From Streptomyces maremycinicus (GTDB lineage: Bacteria; Actinomycetota; Actinomycetes; Streptomycetales; Streptomycetaceae), in contig NZ_BBYG01000013.1 of assembly GCF_001184025.1 (NCBI RefSeq), positions 496,001 to 560,000 on the forward strand: DNA of 64,000 bases, read 5' to 3'. The notes below the pieces were generated by a model. That model was given only the letters and a program-made list of their open reading frames with translations. It made no database searches and was not told where the DNA came from. A program made the position numbers and the translations under genes. Each line of letters begins with the position of its first letter. Position 1 is the stretch's first letter. This document shows, one piece after another, positions 8,592 to 16,188 of this stretch.

Positions 8592-8635
8592 CGGGATTTG
8601 CAGGTTCACTGAGAATGGCAGGGAGGTGGAAGGTC

Positions 8636-8821
8636 GTGCTCCTGTTATCGGCACTCTGGGAGCTCCTCGCGTTCTGCGCGGGGTGGACGGTGCAGGCCAA
8701 GCTGGGGGCGGTGGGTGTGATGCTGTTGTTCACCGTGGCCGTGGGTGTGCGGGCTCGGCGGGGTGTGGTTGCCGCGGGGGCGGCTGTCGTGCTGGTGGCG
8801 TTGCTGCTCAGGGGGTCCTGA
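8636..8821 (+). CDS. Small hydrophobic membrane protein with a TTA codon
   Basis: This protein of about 61 residues is almost entirely two or three hydrophobic segments (LGAVGVMLLFTVAVGV, then AAGAAVVLVALLLRGS). GTG 8636 is preferred because GGGAGG lies 9 nt upstream; an ATG at 8615 would add seven residues. Its fourth codon is TTA (8645-8647), the rare leucine codon read by the developmental tRNA bldA, so translation may be bldA-dependent. It resembles the 64-residue protein at 10601 in length, charge pattern and a shared V-Q-x-K-x-G-A segment. Its 3' end overlaps devB tail to tail by 14 bp. Confidence 0.6.
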   Translation: MLLLSALWELLAFCAGWTVQAKLGAVGVMLLFTVAVGVRARRGVVAAGAAVVLVALLLRGS

Positions 8822-9569
8822 CCGCCGTCAGTACCGCTTCCAGCGAGTTCACCACCGTCGTGGCGCCCGCGCCCAGGAGCAGCTTCTCCTTGCGCTCGTT
8901 ACGCGCGTAGCCCAGGAAGGGCACTCCCGCCTCGCTGGCGGCCAGGAAGTCGGAGGGGGTGTCGCCGATCATCAGGGCGGTGCCGGGCGCCGATCCCATG
9001 GCGCGCAGGGCGCGGTTCAGGCAGTACGGGTCGGGCTTGAGGTGACGCAGTTCCCGGGTACGGCCGTAGACGTGCGGGGTGAAGCAGGAGGCGAGCCCGC
9101 GGCCCGTCAGGTAGGCGGTCGCCGCCTGCGGGGAGTTGTTCGTGGTGATGGCCAGCCGCAGCCGCCGTGCGACCAGGGTGCGGATCAGGGGGTCCGCCCA
9201 TGCCGTGGGCATCGCCGTGGCCGTGGCCTTCAGCTCCTCCTGGGTGAGGCGCTCCTCCAGCTCCGCGACCAGGTCGCTGCCCGGATGCCGGCGGTCCACC
9301 GCGTGCAGCACCACGTGCGGGTCCGGCGACCGCCGCTCGTCCGCCGTCAGCAGACCGCGCAGGCCCCGCCCTTCGAGCCACTCCACGAGACCGTCGGCCA
9401 CGCGCTCGGCCGAGTGGCCGGCGAAGAGCCGGCAGATCGGCCCGTCGAAGTCCCACAGGACGACCCTCGCGCGGGCGAACAACTCCCGCAGCGTCTCGGT
9501 CTCGTTCCCCGTGTCGTTGTTCCCGGTGTCGGCTGCCACCTGTTCGGTCCGCGTCGTATCAGAGGTCAC
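8808..9569 (-). CDS. devB: DevB, HAD-superfamily phosphatase
   Basis: This protein of about 253 residues is an HAD hydrolase of the phosphoglycolate-phosphatase type: motif I VVLWDFDGPICRLF (nucleophile Asp and DxD-like pair), motif II ITTNNSPQAA, the motif III Lys region HLKPDPYC and motif IV MIGDTPSDFLAA. The GTG start at 9569 shares one base with the devA stop (TAGTG), implying translational coupling as described for devA-devB of S. coelicolor. The natural substrate is not known. The kinase-like APH protein nearby makes an opposing phosphorylation/dephosphorylation pair conceivable (inference). Confidence 0.85.
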   Translation of the reverse strand: MTSDTTRTEQVAADTGNNDTGNETETLRELFARARVVLWDFDGPICRLFAGHSAERVADGLVEWLEGRGLRGLLTADERRSPDPHVVLHAVDRRHPGSDLVAELEERLTQEELKATATAMPTAWADPLIRTLVARRLRLAITTNNSPQAATAYLTGRGLASCFTPHVYGRTRELRHLKPDPYCLNRALRAMGSAPGTALMIGDTPSDFLAASEAGVPFLGYARNERKEKLLLGAGATTVVNSLEAVLTAVRTP

Positions 9570-10441
9570 TAGGAGAGTGTCAGGTCCGTCGTGATGGTTT
9601 CCCAGAGGGCGTCGAACCACTTCTGGGATTCCTCCACGAACGCGGCGTCGCGCTGACCGGCGGCCTTCTCGAAGGAGAAGAGGAGCGACTCGGTGCCCAG
9701 CACGTCGTACATCTCGAGGGTCCCGGTGTCGGTGGACTCCTCACGGCGGGTGACCATGTAGTACGCGATCAGCGCCTCCTGGCCGTTGAGGAGGTACAGC
9801 TTCACCGGCGGGGTGAACGGCAGCGCGCGGAAGGTGATGTTGACGTCCACGCCGTGCGAGCGCAGGGCGCGCAGGTTGTAACTCAGCACCTGGCCCTGCG
9901 CGTTGCGCATCGACAGCCAGCGCTGGTGGACGGGGTCCTCGTCGTCGCCGCGGCCCTCGACCGGGACCGGGAAGGCGAGACTGATGTCCCGGGACGGCAG
10001 CAGGATGCGGACGTCGATCTTCTGGGGCCGGACGCTGCCCGCGTGGATGAGCCGCAGCGGCTCCCCGAGGGCCGGGATCAGGCTCTCCGCGGTGAGACAG
10101 GCCGCGTCGATCCGCACATGCGGGACCGCGAACGCCGCGGTCAGCCGAGGGGCCAGGCCCACCATCGTGGGCTGCGGCTCGCCGCGGTCCGGGGCCGGCG
10201 GCTCCGCGATCCGCGGCGGGCTGCCCTTGCTCACGTTGGTGAGCAGCCCGTCGTCCTGGAGTGCCCGCAGGGCCTGGCGGACGGCGCCGCGCTCCACGCC
10301 GAACTCGTCGGCGAGCTCGGCCTGGGTGGGCAGGCGGTCACCGGCCCTGAGATCCCCGACGCGGATGCGCTCGCGCAGGACATCGGCGATCTCACGGGGA
10401 GAGAGCCTGCTGCCGTTCACTGCCACGTTCTCCTGGGTCAC
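9569..10441 (-). CDS. devA: DevA, GntR-family developmental regulator
   Basis: This protein of about 290 residues carries a GntR winged HTH at ~10-70 (RLPTQAELADEFGVERGAVR) and a C-terminal domain with LPFTPPVKLYLLNGQEAL and a terminal KWFDALWETI. DevA is required for normal aerial development in S. coelicolor and forms an operon with devB. GTG 10441 aligns with the devE start and has TAGCGT exactly 6 nt upstream, so it is probably leaderless; a TTG at 10447 is the longest alternative. It lies between two paralogues and is divergent from a small membrane gene. Confidence 0.87.
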   Translation of the reverse strand: MTQENVAVNGSRLSPREIADVLRERIRVGDLRAGDRLPTQAELADEFGVERGAVRQALRALQDDGLLTNVSKGSPPRIAEPPAPDRGEPQPTMVGLAPRLTAAFAVPHVRIDAACLTAESLIPALGEPLRLIHAGSVRPQKIDVRILLPSRDISLAFPVPVEGRGDDEDPVHQRWLSMRNAQGQVLSYNLRALRSHGVDVNITFRALPFTPPVKLYLLNGQEALIAYYMVTRREESTDTGTLEMYDVLGTESLLFSFEKAAGQRDAAFVEESQKWFDALWETITTDLTLS

Positions 10442-10447
10442 GACCAA

Positions 10448-10453
10448 ACGCTA
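10448..10453 (-). promoter_or_regulatory. devA -10 hexamer in a promoter block shared with devE
   Basis: TAGCGT lies 6 nt before GTG 10441. The block AGATGG-N4-AAGTTGTAG-Y-GT around it recurs at devE, indicating a duplicated promoter. Confidence 0.6.
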
Positions 10454-10528
10454 CAACTTACATCCATCTGGCGGGAGTTGTTTGAAAGTTGTTTAGCGGT
10501 TGCTGCCAAGTGGGGACAACATAGTCAT

Positions 10529-10543
10529 AGTTGGCAACCAACT
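10529..10543. promoter_or_regulatory. AGTTGG-CAA-CCAACT inverted repeat
   Basis: It lies in the devA/small-membrane-gene divergent region. A longer version (TGAAGTTGG-CAG-CCAACTTCA) lies upstream of devE at 11778-11798. Both are preceded by ACATAGT. A shared binding site for DevA-family regulators is plausible. Confidence 0.45.
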
Positions 10544-10600
10544 TGAGTGAGTTGGCGGAAGGTTTGCCTCCCACTCCAGTATCCGAAGGGGGGAACCACC

Positions 10601-10795
10601 ATGCCCGTCCTCGTCCTCCTCTGCGCCGCCTTCGTCGTCGGTGTCGAGCAGACCATCCAGTGGAAGTACGGCACCGCCGGCGCCCTCGGTCTGCTCCTGC
10701 TCAGCGTCGGCATCAAGGCCAAGAGCCCGGTCATCAGCTCGGTCGGCGCCGTGATCCTCGCCCTCCTCGCCACCGGGCCCGCCGTCAGCTCGTGA
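10601..10795 (+). CDS. Small hydrophobic membrane protein
   Basis: This 64-residue protein opens MPVLVLLCAAFVVGVEQTIQ and has further hydrophobic segments GALGLLLLSVGI and SVGAVILALLA, so it should span the membrane two or three times. It starts at ATG 10601 after a GGGGGGAACCACC ribosome binding site. It is divergent from devA, overlaps the devE 3' end by 11 bp tail to tail, and is paralogous to the protein at 8636. The function is unknown; the repeated pairing with DevA-type regulators suggests a functional link. Confidence 0.75.
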   Translation: MPVLVLLCAAFVVGVEQTIQWKYGTAGALGLLLLSVGIKAKSPVISSVGAVILALLATGPAVSS

Positions 10796-11693
10796 GCACC
10801 AGCTCCGAGCTGATCGTCTCCCACAGCGCGTCGAACCACAGGTGGGACTGTTCCACGAACGTCGTGTCACGCGGTCCGGCTCCGTGTTCGAAGGCGAACA
10901 GCACCGACCGCGTGCCCTCGGCGTCGTACATCTCCAGGTGTTCGTGGTCGATCGTCTGCTCGCCCCGCTTGACCGTGTAGTAGGCGAACAGCGCTTCCGT
11001 CCCGTTGAGGAGATACAGCTTGACGGGCGGGGTGAAGGGCAGCGCGCGGAAGGTGACGCGCACATCGATGCCGTGCGTGGAGCGCAGGGTGAGCAGGTTG
11101 TGCCGCAACACCTGGCCCTGCGCGTTGCGGTGGGCCAGCCAGCGGCGCTGGAGCCGCCCGGTCTCCGCGATGTCCACCGGTGCCGGAAAGGCGAGTTCGA
11201 TGTTCCGGGAGGGCAACAGGACCCGGACGTCGATCTTGGCCGGTTTCAGTCGCCCGGCGTGGATCTGCCGCAGGGGTTCACCGATGGCGGCCGTCAGGGA
11301 GACCGCCGTCAGACACAGCGCGTCGACCTCGACGTGGTCGGCCGCGAAGGCCTCGGTGATCCGCGGCGGCAGCGCCACCATCGAGGGCTGGGGCGTCGCC
11401 GCGGGCCCCGCGGGGAGGCCGGCCGCACCCGGCCGCGCGGCGACCGTCGCCGGACTTCCCTTGGAGACGTTGGTGAGGAGCTGCTCGGACTGGAGAACGC
11501 GCAGCGCCTGCCGTACGGCGCCCCGCTCGACGCCGAACTCGTCCGCCAGCTTGGCCTGCGTCGGCATGCGCTCACCCGGCCGCAGCACTCCGGTCCTGAT
11601 CCGGGTGCGCAGCTCGTCGGCCACCTCGTGGTGTGACCGTTGCGGCCGCACCGCCCTCCTCCGCCCATTGACGGAGGCATGTTCCGGCTCCAC
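10785..11693 (-). CDS. devE: DevE, DevA-paralogous GntR-family regulator
   Basis: This 302-residue protein is closely related to DevA: the HTH RMPTQAKLADEFGVERGAVR, then LPFTPPVKLYLLNGTEALFA and the C-terminal HLWFDALWETI. It carries an extra Ala/Pro-rich linker at ~85-105. In S. coelicolor devE is a devA duplicate with a distinct developmental role. GTG 11693 is preceded by TAGTGT exactly 6 nt upstream, within the promoter block also found at devA. It has no devB-like partner; the small membrane gene overlaps its 3' end. Confidence 0.84.
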   Translation of the reverse strand: MEPEHASVNGRRRAVRPQRSHHEVADELRTRIRTGVLRPGERMPTQAKLADEFGVERGAVRQALRVLQSEQLLTNVSKGSPATVAARPGAAGLPAGPAATPQPSMVALPPRITEAFAADHVEVDALCLTAVSLTAAIGEPLRQIHAGRLKPAKIDVRVLLPSRNIELAFPAPVDIAETGRLQRRWLAHRNAQGQVLRHNLLTLRSTHGIDVRVTFRALPFTPPVKLYLLNGTEALFAYYTVKRGEQTIDHEHLEMYDAEGTRSVLFAFEHGAGPRDTTFVEQSHLWFDALWETISSELVLTS

Positions 11694-11699
11694 GTCCGC

Positions 11700-11705
11700 A
11701 CACTA
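11700..11705 (-). promoter_or_regulatory. devE -10 hexamer (leaderless)
   Basis: TAGTGT, 6 nt, GTG 11693. The upstream AGATGG-N4-AAGTTGTAG matches the devA promoter. Confidence 0.6.
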
Positions 11706-11973
11706 CAACTTCCCGCCATCTTTGGGCAGTTCAAAGAGAGATGGTTATAGGACGCTTCCAAGCGGACATAGTTACAGTGAAGTTGGCAGCCAACTTCAAC
11801 AACATGGTCAAACTTTCAGACGGTTGGCCGGTCGGGCTCCCTTCCGGAGGGGAGCCGGGAGCCCGAGCAGTCGGCACCGACGTACAGCCACAACTGAACA
11901 TCCCGCACAGCCACAACTTCAGATCGATCGCACAGTCACAACTGAACAGCACCACCGAACGGCCAGCGCTACG

Positions 11974-12019
11974 GCTAGAGCTAGAGCTAGAGCTGGAGCT
12001 GGAGCTGGAGCTAGAGCTA
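11974..12019. repeat. Tandem hexanucleotide repeat (GCTAGA/GCTGGA)
   Basis: Three GCTAGA units, three GCTGGA units, one GCTAGA and a partial unit, in perfect 6-bp register. It is non-coding and a likely slippage-prone locus. Confidence 0.85.
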
Positions 12020-12088
12020 CGGATACCCGCATTCGAAGACACGCAGGCACTACGGCACACACGCGATACGGCAGTCAGGAAGGAGCCG

Positions 12089-13354
12089 TCAGAACATGTC
12101 CGGGCACCAAGGCCGCCCGGACGTACGCAGCAGGGCGTCGGCCTCACGGGCGGCGCCCGCTCGTTCTTCCCGGAGCCGCCCCAGCGCCGCCAGCCGCCCC
12201 GCGGTCTCGTCGCCCAGCCACAGCGTCGCCAGGTCGGCCACGTCCAGGGTGAGATCGGCGTCCCGGGTGGTCGGCAGGCAGGAGGCCCCGTCGGGGGTCG
12301 CGTCCAGCAGGAAGCGGCCTCCGGCCAGACCCGCCCGGTCGACGACCTCGAGGACCAACGCGCCCGACGCGTCGTACGTCCGCGCCTCCAGGGCCCGTAC
12401 GACGTCCAGGATCCGCACCCACAGCCAGTCCGCCTGCGTGGTGATGCGCGCCGCCCTCGGGTCCGGCAGATGCAGCGGGAGCAGGTCGTCCGGTGCTCGC
12501 CAGCCCGTCTTCACCCGGGTGATCCAGTCGATGGAACAGAGGTAGTGCCACAGCGCGCGCTCCGCGGCCGGGGTCACCGCGGTCAGCCAGTTCACCGACG
12601 CCGTGTTCAGCGGCTGCTTGGCGTCGCTCCACTCGTCGTCCGCCCGGTAGGAGGCCATGCCTTCCACCACACCGTCCGCCGAGCGGTAGACGACGAAGAA
12701 CGGCTCGACCCACTCGCTGCCGTACAGCCACAGCTGCCCGGTGCGCGCCGCCCACCAGTGCTCGTCCCGGTCGATCGCGCCTGGCTGCCCGCGGCGCAGC
12801 CGTTCGTGCAGCTCGGGACCGATCCGGCGGATCTCCGCGCCGTCGGCGAAGTCGATCCGGCCGCCGTCCGGCGGGCCCGACAGGTTCGGGTCGAGGCCGG
12901 TCCGCGGCACGTCGATGGACCACTCGGTCATCGTGGTCGCCGGGCCGAAGCCGTAGCGGCCGTAGATCCGGTACTCGGCGGCTATCAGGGTGGCCACGAC
13001 GTCCCCGCGGTCCTTGGCCGCCGTCAGGTCGGCGGCCATCAGCCGGGTGAGGAGGCCGCGGCGGCGGTGCGTGGGCGCGACGGTGACGTTGGAGATGCCG
13101 TCGGCGGGGACGGCGGCGCCGCCGACCGCCGTGAGCTCCTGGTCGAAGGAGCGGAACGTCGCCACGCACCGGCCCGCGTCGAAGGCGCCGGAGATCCGGG
13201 AGTCCGCGAACGCGACCCGGCGGTCGGCGAGCATCTGGTCGGGGACGGTGGGCGGGCGCAGAAAGCCCGTGTTCACGGCGCGGGTCCACTCGGGGAGTTC
13301 CGCGTCGGTGATCGGGCGGACGTCGATCGGCTGCTGGGTGGCTGGGCGGGTCAT
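12089..13354 (-). CDS. Eis-like GNAT acetyltransferase
   Basis: This 421-residue cytosolic protein has the Eis architecture: an N-terminal GNAT domain with the acetyl-CoA loop VTVAPTHRRRGLLTRLMAAD at ~90-109, a degenerate central GNAT domain and a sterol-carrier-like C-terminal domain ending WCPDMF, whose terminal carboxylate acts as the catalytic base in Eis. Family members acetylate amines of aminoglycosides or proteins. ATG 13354 has TACGGT exactly 6 nt upstream (leaderless). It stands alone between non-coding regions; the physiological substrate is unknown. Confidence 0.82.
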   Translation of the reverse strand: MTRPATQQPIDVRPITDAELPEWTRAVNTGFLRPPTVPDQMLADRRVAFADSRISGAFDAGRCVATFRSFDQELTAVGGAAVPADGISNVTVAPTHRRRGLLTRLMAADLTAAKDRGDVVATLIAAEYRIYGRYGFGPATTMTEWSIDVPRTGLDPNLSGPPDGGRIDFADGAEIRRIGPELHERLRRGQPGAIDRDEHWWAARTGQLWLYGSEWVEPFFVVYRSADGVVEGMASYRADDEWSDAKQPLNTASVNWLTAVTPAAERALWHYLCSIDWITRVKTGWRAPDDLLPLHLPDPRAARITTQADWLWVRILDVVRALEARTYDASGALVLEVVDRAGLAGGRFLLDATPDGASCLPTTRDADLTLDVADLATLWLGDETAGRLAALGRLREERAGAAREADALLRTSGRPWCPDMF

Positions 13355-13546
13355 GGGATCACCGTAGGCAGGGGCGGACGGGCGGCGCGAAGATTTTCCG
13401 GCCGCGAAGCCCTTCCCGGACCCCGCCGCCCTGCCCCCACCCGGACCCCGGCACCGCCTTCCGCCCCGGCACCGCCTTCCGTCCCGGCACCGGCATCCGG
13501 CTCGGCCCCGGCTTCCGCCCCGGGCCTCCGCGAGGCCCCGCCCGCG

Positions 13547-14113
13547 TCACACCAGCAGGTCCTCCACCTGCGCCTCTCCCTCCCGGTACCGCCTCGTGAT
13601 CTCCGCGCCCGACTCGTCGGCCGTCCGCTGGAGGCTCTGGCGGCGGCTCGAGACCTGCTGCTCGTAGCGGACCAGGCAGGCCATCGCGTCGTGGAGCTCG
13701 GGATCGGTGCGCGCGTCGAGGTCGGAGAGTTCGACGTCGGCGAGCATGTCGGCGGCCAGCCGCCGGTACTCCTCGCTGTGCGGGGTGCCCAGGGTGACGT
13801 GGCGGGCCGAGGAGCGGTGCCGGGCCGGGGCGTCGGTGAGGATCTCCGACAGCCGCTCCACCACGGAGGCCGCGCCCGTCGGGGAGCGCCGGGCCAGCTC
13901 CGCGCGCAGGATGTCGATACGGCCCTGGAGCAGCCGCCGTACGTAGCTGAGGTCGGCCTCGTCGCGCTGGGCGTCCCGGCGCAGGGTGCGCAGTTCGGGC
14001 AGGCTCAGCCCGGTCAGGTCGTGATCGGGTGCTTCCGCGGGCAGCACGGGGCTGCCACTGCGCTGTGGCGGCGGCCGATGTGTCGCAGGCCGCCCGGTAC
14101 TCGGTGTGCTCAT
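13547..14113 (-). CDS. rsiG: RsiG, c-di-GMP-dependent anti-sigma factor for WhiG
   Basis: This 188-residue helical protein carries two copies of the E-x3-S-x2-R-x3-Q-x3-D c-di-GMP-binding signature: EADLSYVRRLLQGRID at residues 52-67 and EQQVSSRRQSLQRTAD at 151-166. In Streptomyces, RsiG loaded with c-di-GMP sequesters the sporulation sigma factor WhiG. The N-terminal ~30 residues are Pro/Ser-rich and disordered. It starts at ATG 14113 after AGAAGGAC. It is divergent from dtd, and its neighbours are not sporulation genes. Both motifs are intact, so the protein should be functional. Confidence 0.88.
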   Translation of the reverse strand: MSTPSTGRPATHRPPPQRSGSPVLPAEAPDHDLTGLSLPELRTLRRDAQRDEADLSYVRRLLQGRIDILRAELARRSPTGAASVVERLSEILTDAPARHRSSARHVTLGTPHSEEYRRLAADMLADVELSDLDARTDPELHDAMACLVRYEQQVSSRRQSLQRTADESGAEITRRYREGEAQVEDLLV

Positions 14114-14272
14114 GTCCTTCTACCGTCCCCTCGACCGGCGTGTGGGAAGCATCGTGCCACCCCGATCGACCGCCGGGTTACCGAGTCCCCCCGAACGGCC
14201 CCAGATAGGGGCTTAAGGAACAAAAATGGGCCACTCCCGGGTCCGTGCGACGCACCCGGCATGATGGTCCGC

Positions 14273-14698
14273 ATGCGAGCGGTGGTGCAGAGGGTGGACG
14301 GCGCGAGCGTCGTCGTGGACGGCGAGACGGTCGGGGAGATCAGCGGCGAGGGGCTGTGCGTCCTGGTCGGGGTCACCCACGAGGACACGAAGGAGAAGGC
14401 GGCCCAGCTCGCCCGCAAACTCTGGTCGGTCCGCATGCTGCACGAGGAGAGGTCGTGCAGTGACATCGACGCCCCGCTGCTGGTGATCAGCCAGTTCACG
14501 CTGTACGGGGACGCGCGCAAAGGACGCCGTCCCACCTGGAACGCGGCCGCCCCGGGCGAGACGGCCGAGCCGCTGGTCGACGAGGTCGTCGCGCGCCTGC
14601 GGGAGCTGGGCGCGACGGTGGCGACGGGCCGGTTCGGCGCGCGGATGCGCGTGTCACTGACGAACGACGGCCCGTTCACCGTGCTGATCGAGATCTAG
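14273..14698 (+). CDS. dtd: D-aminoacyl-tRNA deacylase
   Basis: This 141-residue protein has the usual Dtd length. It begins MRAVVQRVDGASVVVDGETV and contains the catalytic SQFTLYGDARKGRRPTW segment (Ser-Gln-Phe-Thr) and the C-terminal TNDGPFTVLIEI carrying the cross-subunit Pro motif. The enzyme removes D-amino acids mischarged on tRNA. The start at ATG 14273 is fixed by homology; an in-frame ATG lies four codons upstream. It is monocistronic. Confidence 0.95.
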   Translation: MRAVVQRVDGASVVVDGETVGEISGEGLCVLVGVTHEDTKEKAAQLARKLWSVRMLHEERSCSDIDAPLLVISQFTLYGDARKGRRPTWNAAAPGETAEPLVDEVVARLRELGATVATGRFGARMRVSLTNDGPFTVLIEI

Positions 14699-14749
14699 GA
14701 CGGCAGGCCGGGCTCAGGAGCCCCGGTCCCTGCCGCCTCAGGGCCTGCC

Positions 14750-15715
14750 CTAGGGCTCCACGACCGGCTCCTGGGCCGCCGCCGTCGTGCCGGCCAGCAG
14801 CGGGGCGTCCACCGGCACGTTCCGCTTCACCAGGGCCAGGGCCACGGGGCCGAGTTCGTGGTGGCGTACGGACGTGGTGATGAAGCCGATCTTGCGCCCG
14901 TCGGGGGCGTCGTCGGCGACCCGGAGTTCGGTACCGGCGGCCGGCAGGTGGACCTCGCTGCCGTCGAGGTGCAGGAAGACGAGACGGCGGGGCGGCTTGC
15001 CGAGGTTCTGCACGCGGGCCACCGTCTCCTGGCCGCGGTAGCAGCCCTTCTGGAGATGCACGGCGGTGCCGATCCAGCCGAGTTCGTGCGGGATCGTGCG
15101 GTGGTCGGTCTCGAAGCCGAGCCGCGGACGGTGCTGCTCGACGCGGAGGGCCTCGTGGGCGAGGATCCCGACCGGCGGACCGGCCTGCCCCGCGTACGTC
15201 TCCAGATCGGCGCGCGGCAGGAAGAGATCGCGGCCGTACGCGGTCTCCCGGACGACGACGCCCGGCGGGACGGGGGCGATGGAGCCCGCGGGAAGGTGGA
15301 CGACAGCGATGTCGGCGGTGCGGTCGGCGACCTCGGCCCGGTAGAAGAACTTCATCGACTCCAGGTACGCGACCAGCGCCTCCTGGGTGCCGGGTTCGAC
15401 ATGGGCCCAGACGGTCACGCCGTCGTCCACCAGGTAGAGCGCGTGTTCGATGTGGCCGTTCGCGGAGAGGATCAGCGCTTCGGTGGCCTCGCCGACGCGG
15501 AGGTCGGTGACGTGCTGGGTGAGGAGAAGGTGCAGCCAGCTCAGCCGGTCCTCGCCGGAGACGGTGACGACCCCGCGGTGCGAGAGATCGACGAAACCGG
15601 TGCCGTCGGCGAGGGCACGCTGCTCGCGGAACAGGTCGCCGTAGTGACCGGCGACGCCTTCGTCCACACCCTCGGCGGGGACGGCGCCGGGCAGGGACAG
15701 CAGAGGGCTCTTCAT
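14750..15715 (-). CDS. ygfZ: YgfZ/GcvT-like folate-binding protein
   Basis: This 321-residue protein is related to aminomethyltransferase GcvT and carries the diagnostic YgfZ motif KGCYRGQETVAR at ~229-240, with its conserved Cys. Family members bind folate and support Fe-S cluster enzyme maturation or repair. ATG 15715 has TAGGCT 7 nt upstream, so the mRNA may be leaderless. It lies 10 bp downstream of nur on the same strand, so readthrough from nur is also possible. Confidence 0.9.
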   Translation of the reverse strand: MKSPLLSLPGAVPAEGVDEGVAGHYGDLFREQRALADGTGFVDLSHRGVVTVSGEDRLSWLHLLLTQHVTDLRVGEATEALILSANGHIEHALYLVDDGVTVWAHVEPGTQEALVAYLESMKFFYRAEVADRTADIAVVHLPAGSIAPVPPGVVVRETAYGRDLFLPRADLETYAGQAGPPVGILAHEALRVEQHRPRLGFETDHRTIPHELGWIGTAVHLQKGCYRGQETVARVQNLGKPPRRLVFLHLDGSEVHLPAAGTELRVADDAPDGRKIGFITTSVRHHELGPVALALVKRNVPVDAPLLAGTTAAAQEPVVEP

Positions 15716-15725
15716 GGACCCAAGC

Positions 15726-16172
15726 CTACGACTTGGTAATTGAACCCTTGAGCGTGCAGTCCTTGCACCGCCCGAAGATGGCGAAGTGCTTCATGTCCGT
15801 GTCGAAGCCGAAGGTCTCCCGCAGCTTGTCCCGGAACTCCGCGGCCACCTGGACGTCCGCCTCGATGACGTTGCCGCAGTCTCGGCAGACGAGGTGGATG
15901 TGGTGGTGCCGGTCCGCCAGGTGGTACGTCGGCGCCCCGTGTCCCAGGTGCGCGTGGCTGACCAGCTCCAGCTCCTCCAGGAGCTCCAGGGTCCGGTACA
16001 CGGTGGAAATGTTGACCCCCGACGCCGTCTTCCTCACTTCCACGAGGATGTCGTCGGGGGTCGCGTGCTCCAGGGTGTCCACGGCTTCGAGGACAAGCTG
16101 GCGCTGCGGCGTCAGCCGGTAACCGCGCTGCCGCAGGTCGCTCTTCCAGTCAGTGCTTTCAGTGCTCACCAC
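15726..16172 (-). CDS. nur: Nur, nickel-responsive Fur-family repressor
   Basis: This 148-residue protein has the Fur winged helix (QRGYRLTPQRQLVLEAVDTL), metal ligands in the cluster DRHHHIHLVCRDC and a C-terminal CKDC pair. The sequence closely matches S. coelicolor Nur as I recall it; Nur binds Ni(II) and represses nickel uptake genes and the iron superoxide dismutase sodF. GTG 16172 is immediately followed by a second GTG. No nickel-transport gene is adjacent, so its targets lie elsewhere. Confidence 0.88.
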   Translation of the reverse strand: MVSTESTDWKSDLRQRGYRLTPQRQLVLEAVDTLEHATPDDILVEVRKTASGVNISTVYRTLELLEELELVSHAHLGHGAPTYHLADRHHHIHLVCRDCGNVIEADVQVAAEFRDKLRETFGFDTDMKHFAIFGRCKDCTLKGSITKS

Positions 16173-16188
16173 ACCGAAGAGTCTAGAA

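Larger units (their letters stand above)
11694..12088. other. 395-bp gene-free, repeat-rich region upstream of devE
   Basis: No convincing ORF on either strand. It contains the 21-bp inverted repeat at 11778-11798; a GC hairpin at about 11833-11864; three direct repeats of ACAGYCACAACT at 11884, 11907 and 11932 (spacings 23 and 25 bp); and a tandem hexanucleotide array (GCTRGA, about seven copies, 11974-12019). The ACAACT cores read AGTTGT on the minus strand, the same hexamer as in the devA and devE promoters. It is AT-richer than the genome average. Confidence 0.6.

Noticed and set aside
11741..14698. 985-codon open frame on the plus strand
   Set aside because: Only its 3' end is dtd. The rest is antisense to the Eis-like and rsiG genes, has low-complexity composition and exists because stops are rare in high-GC DNA.
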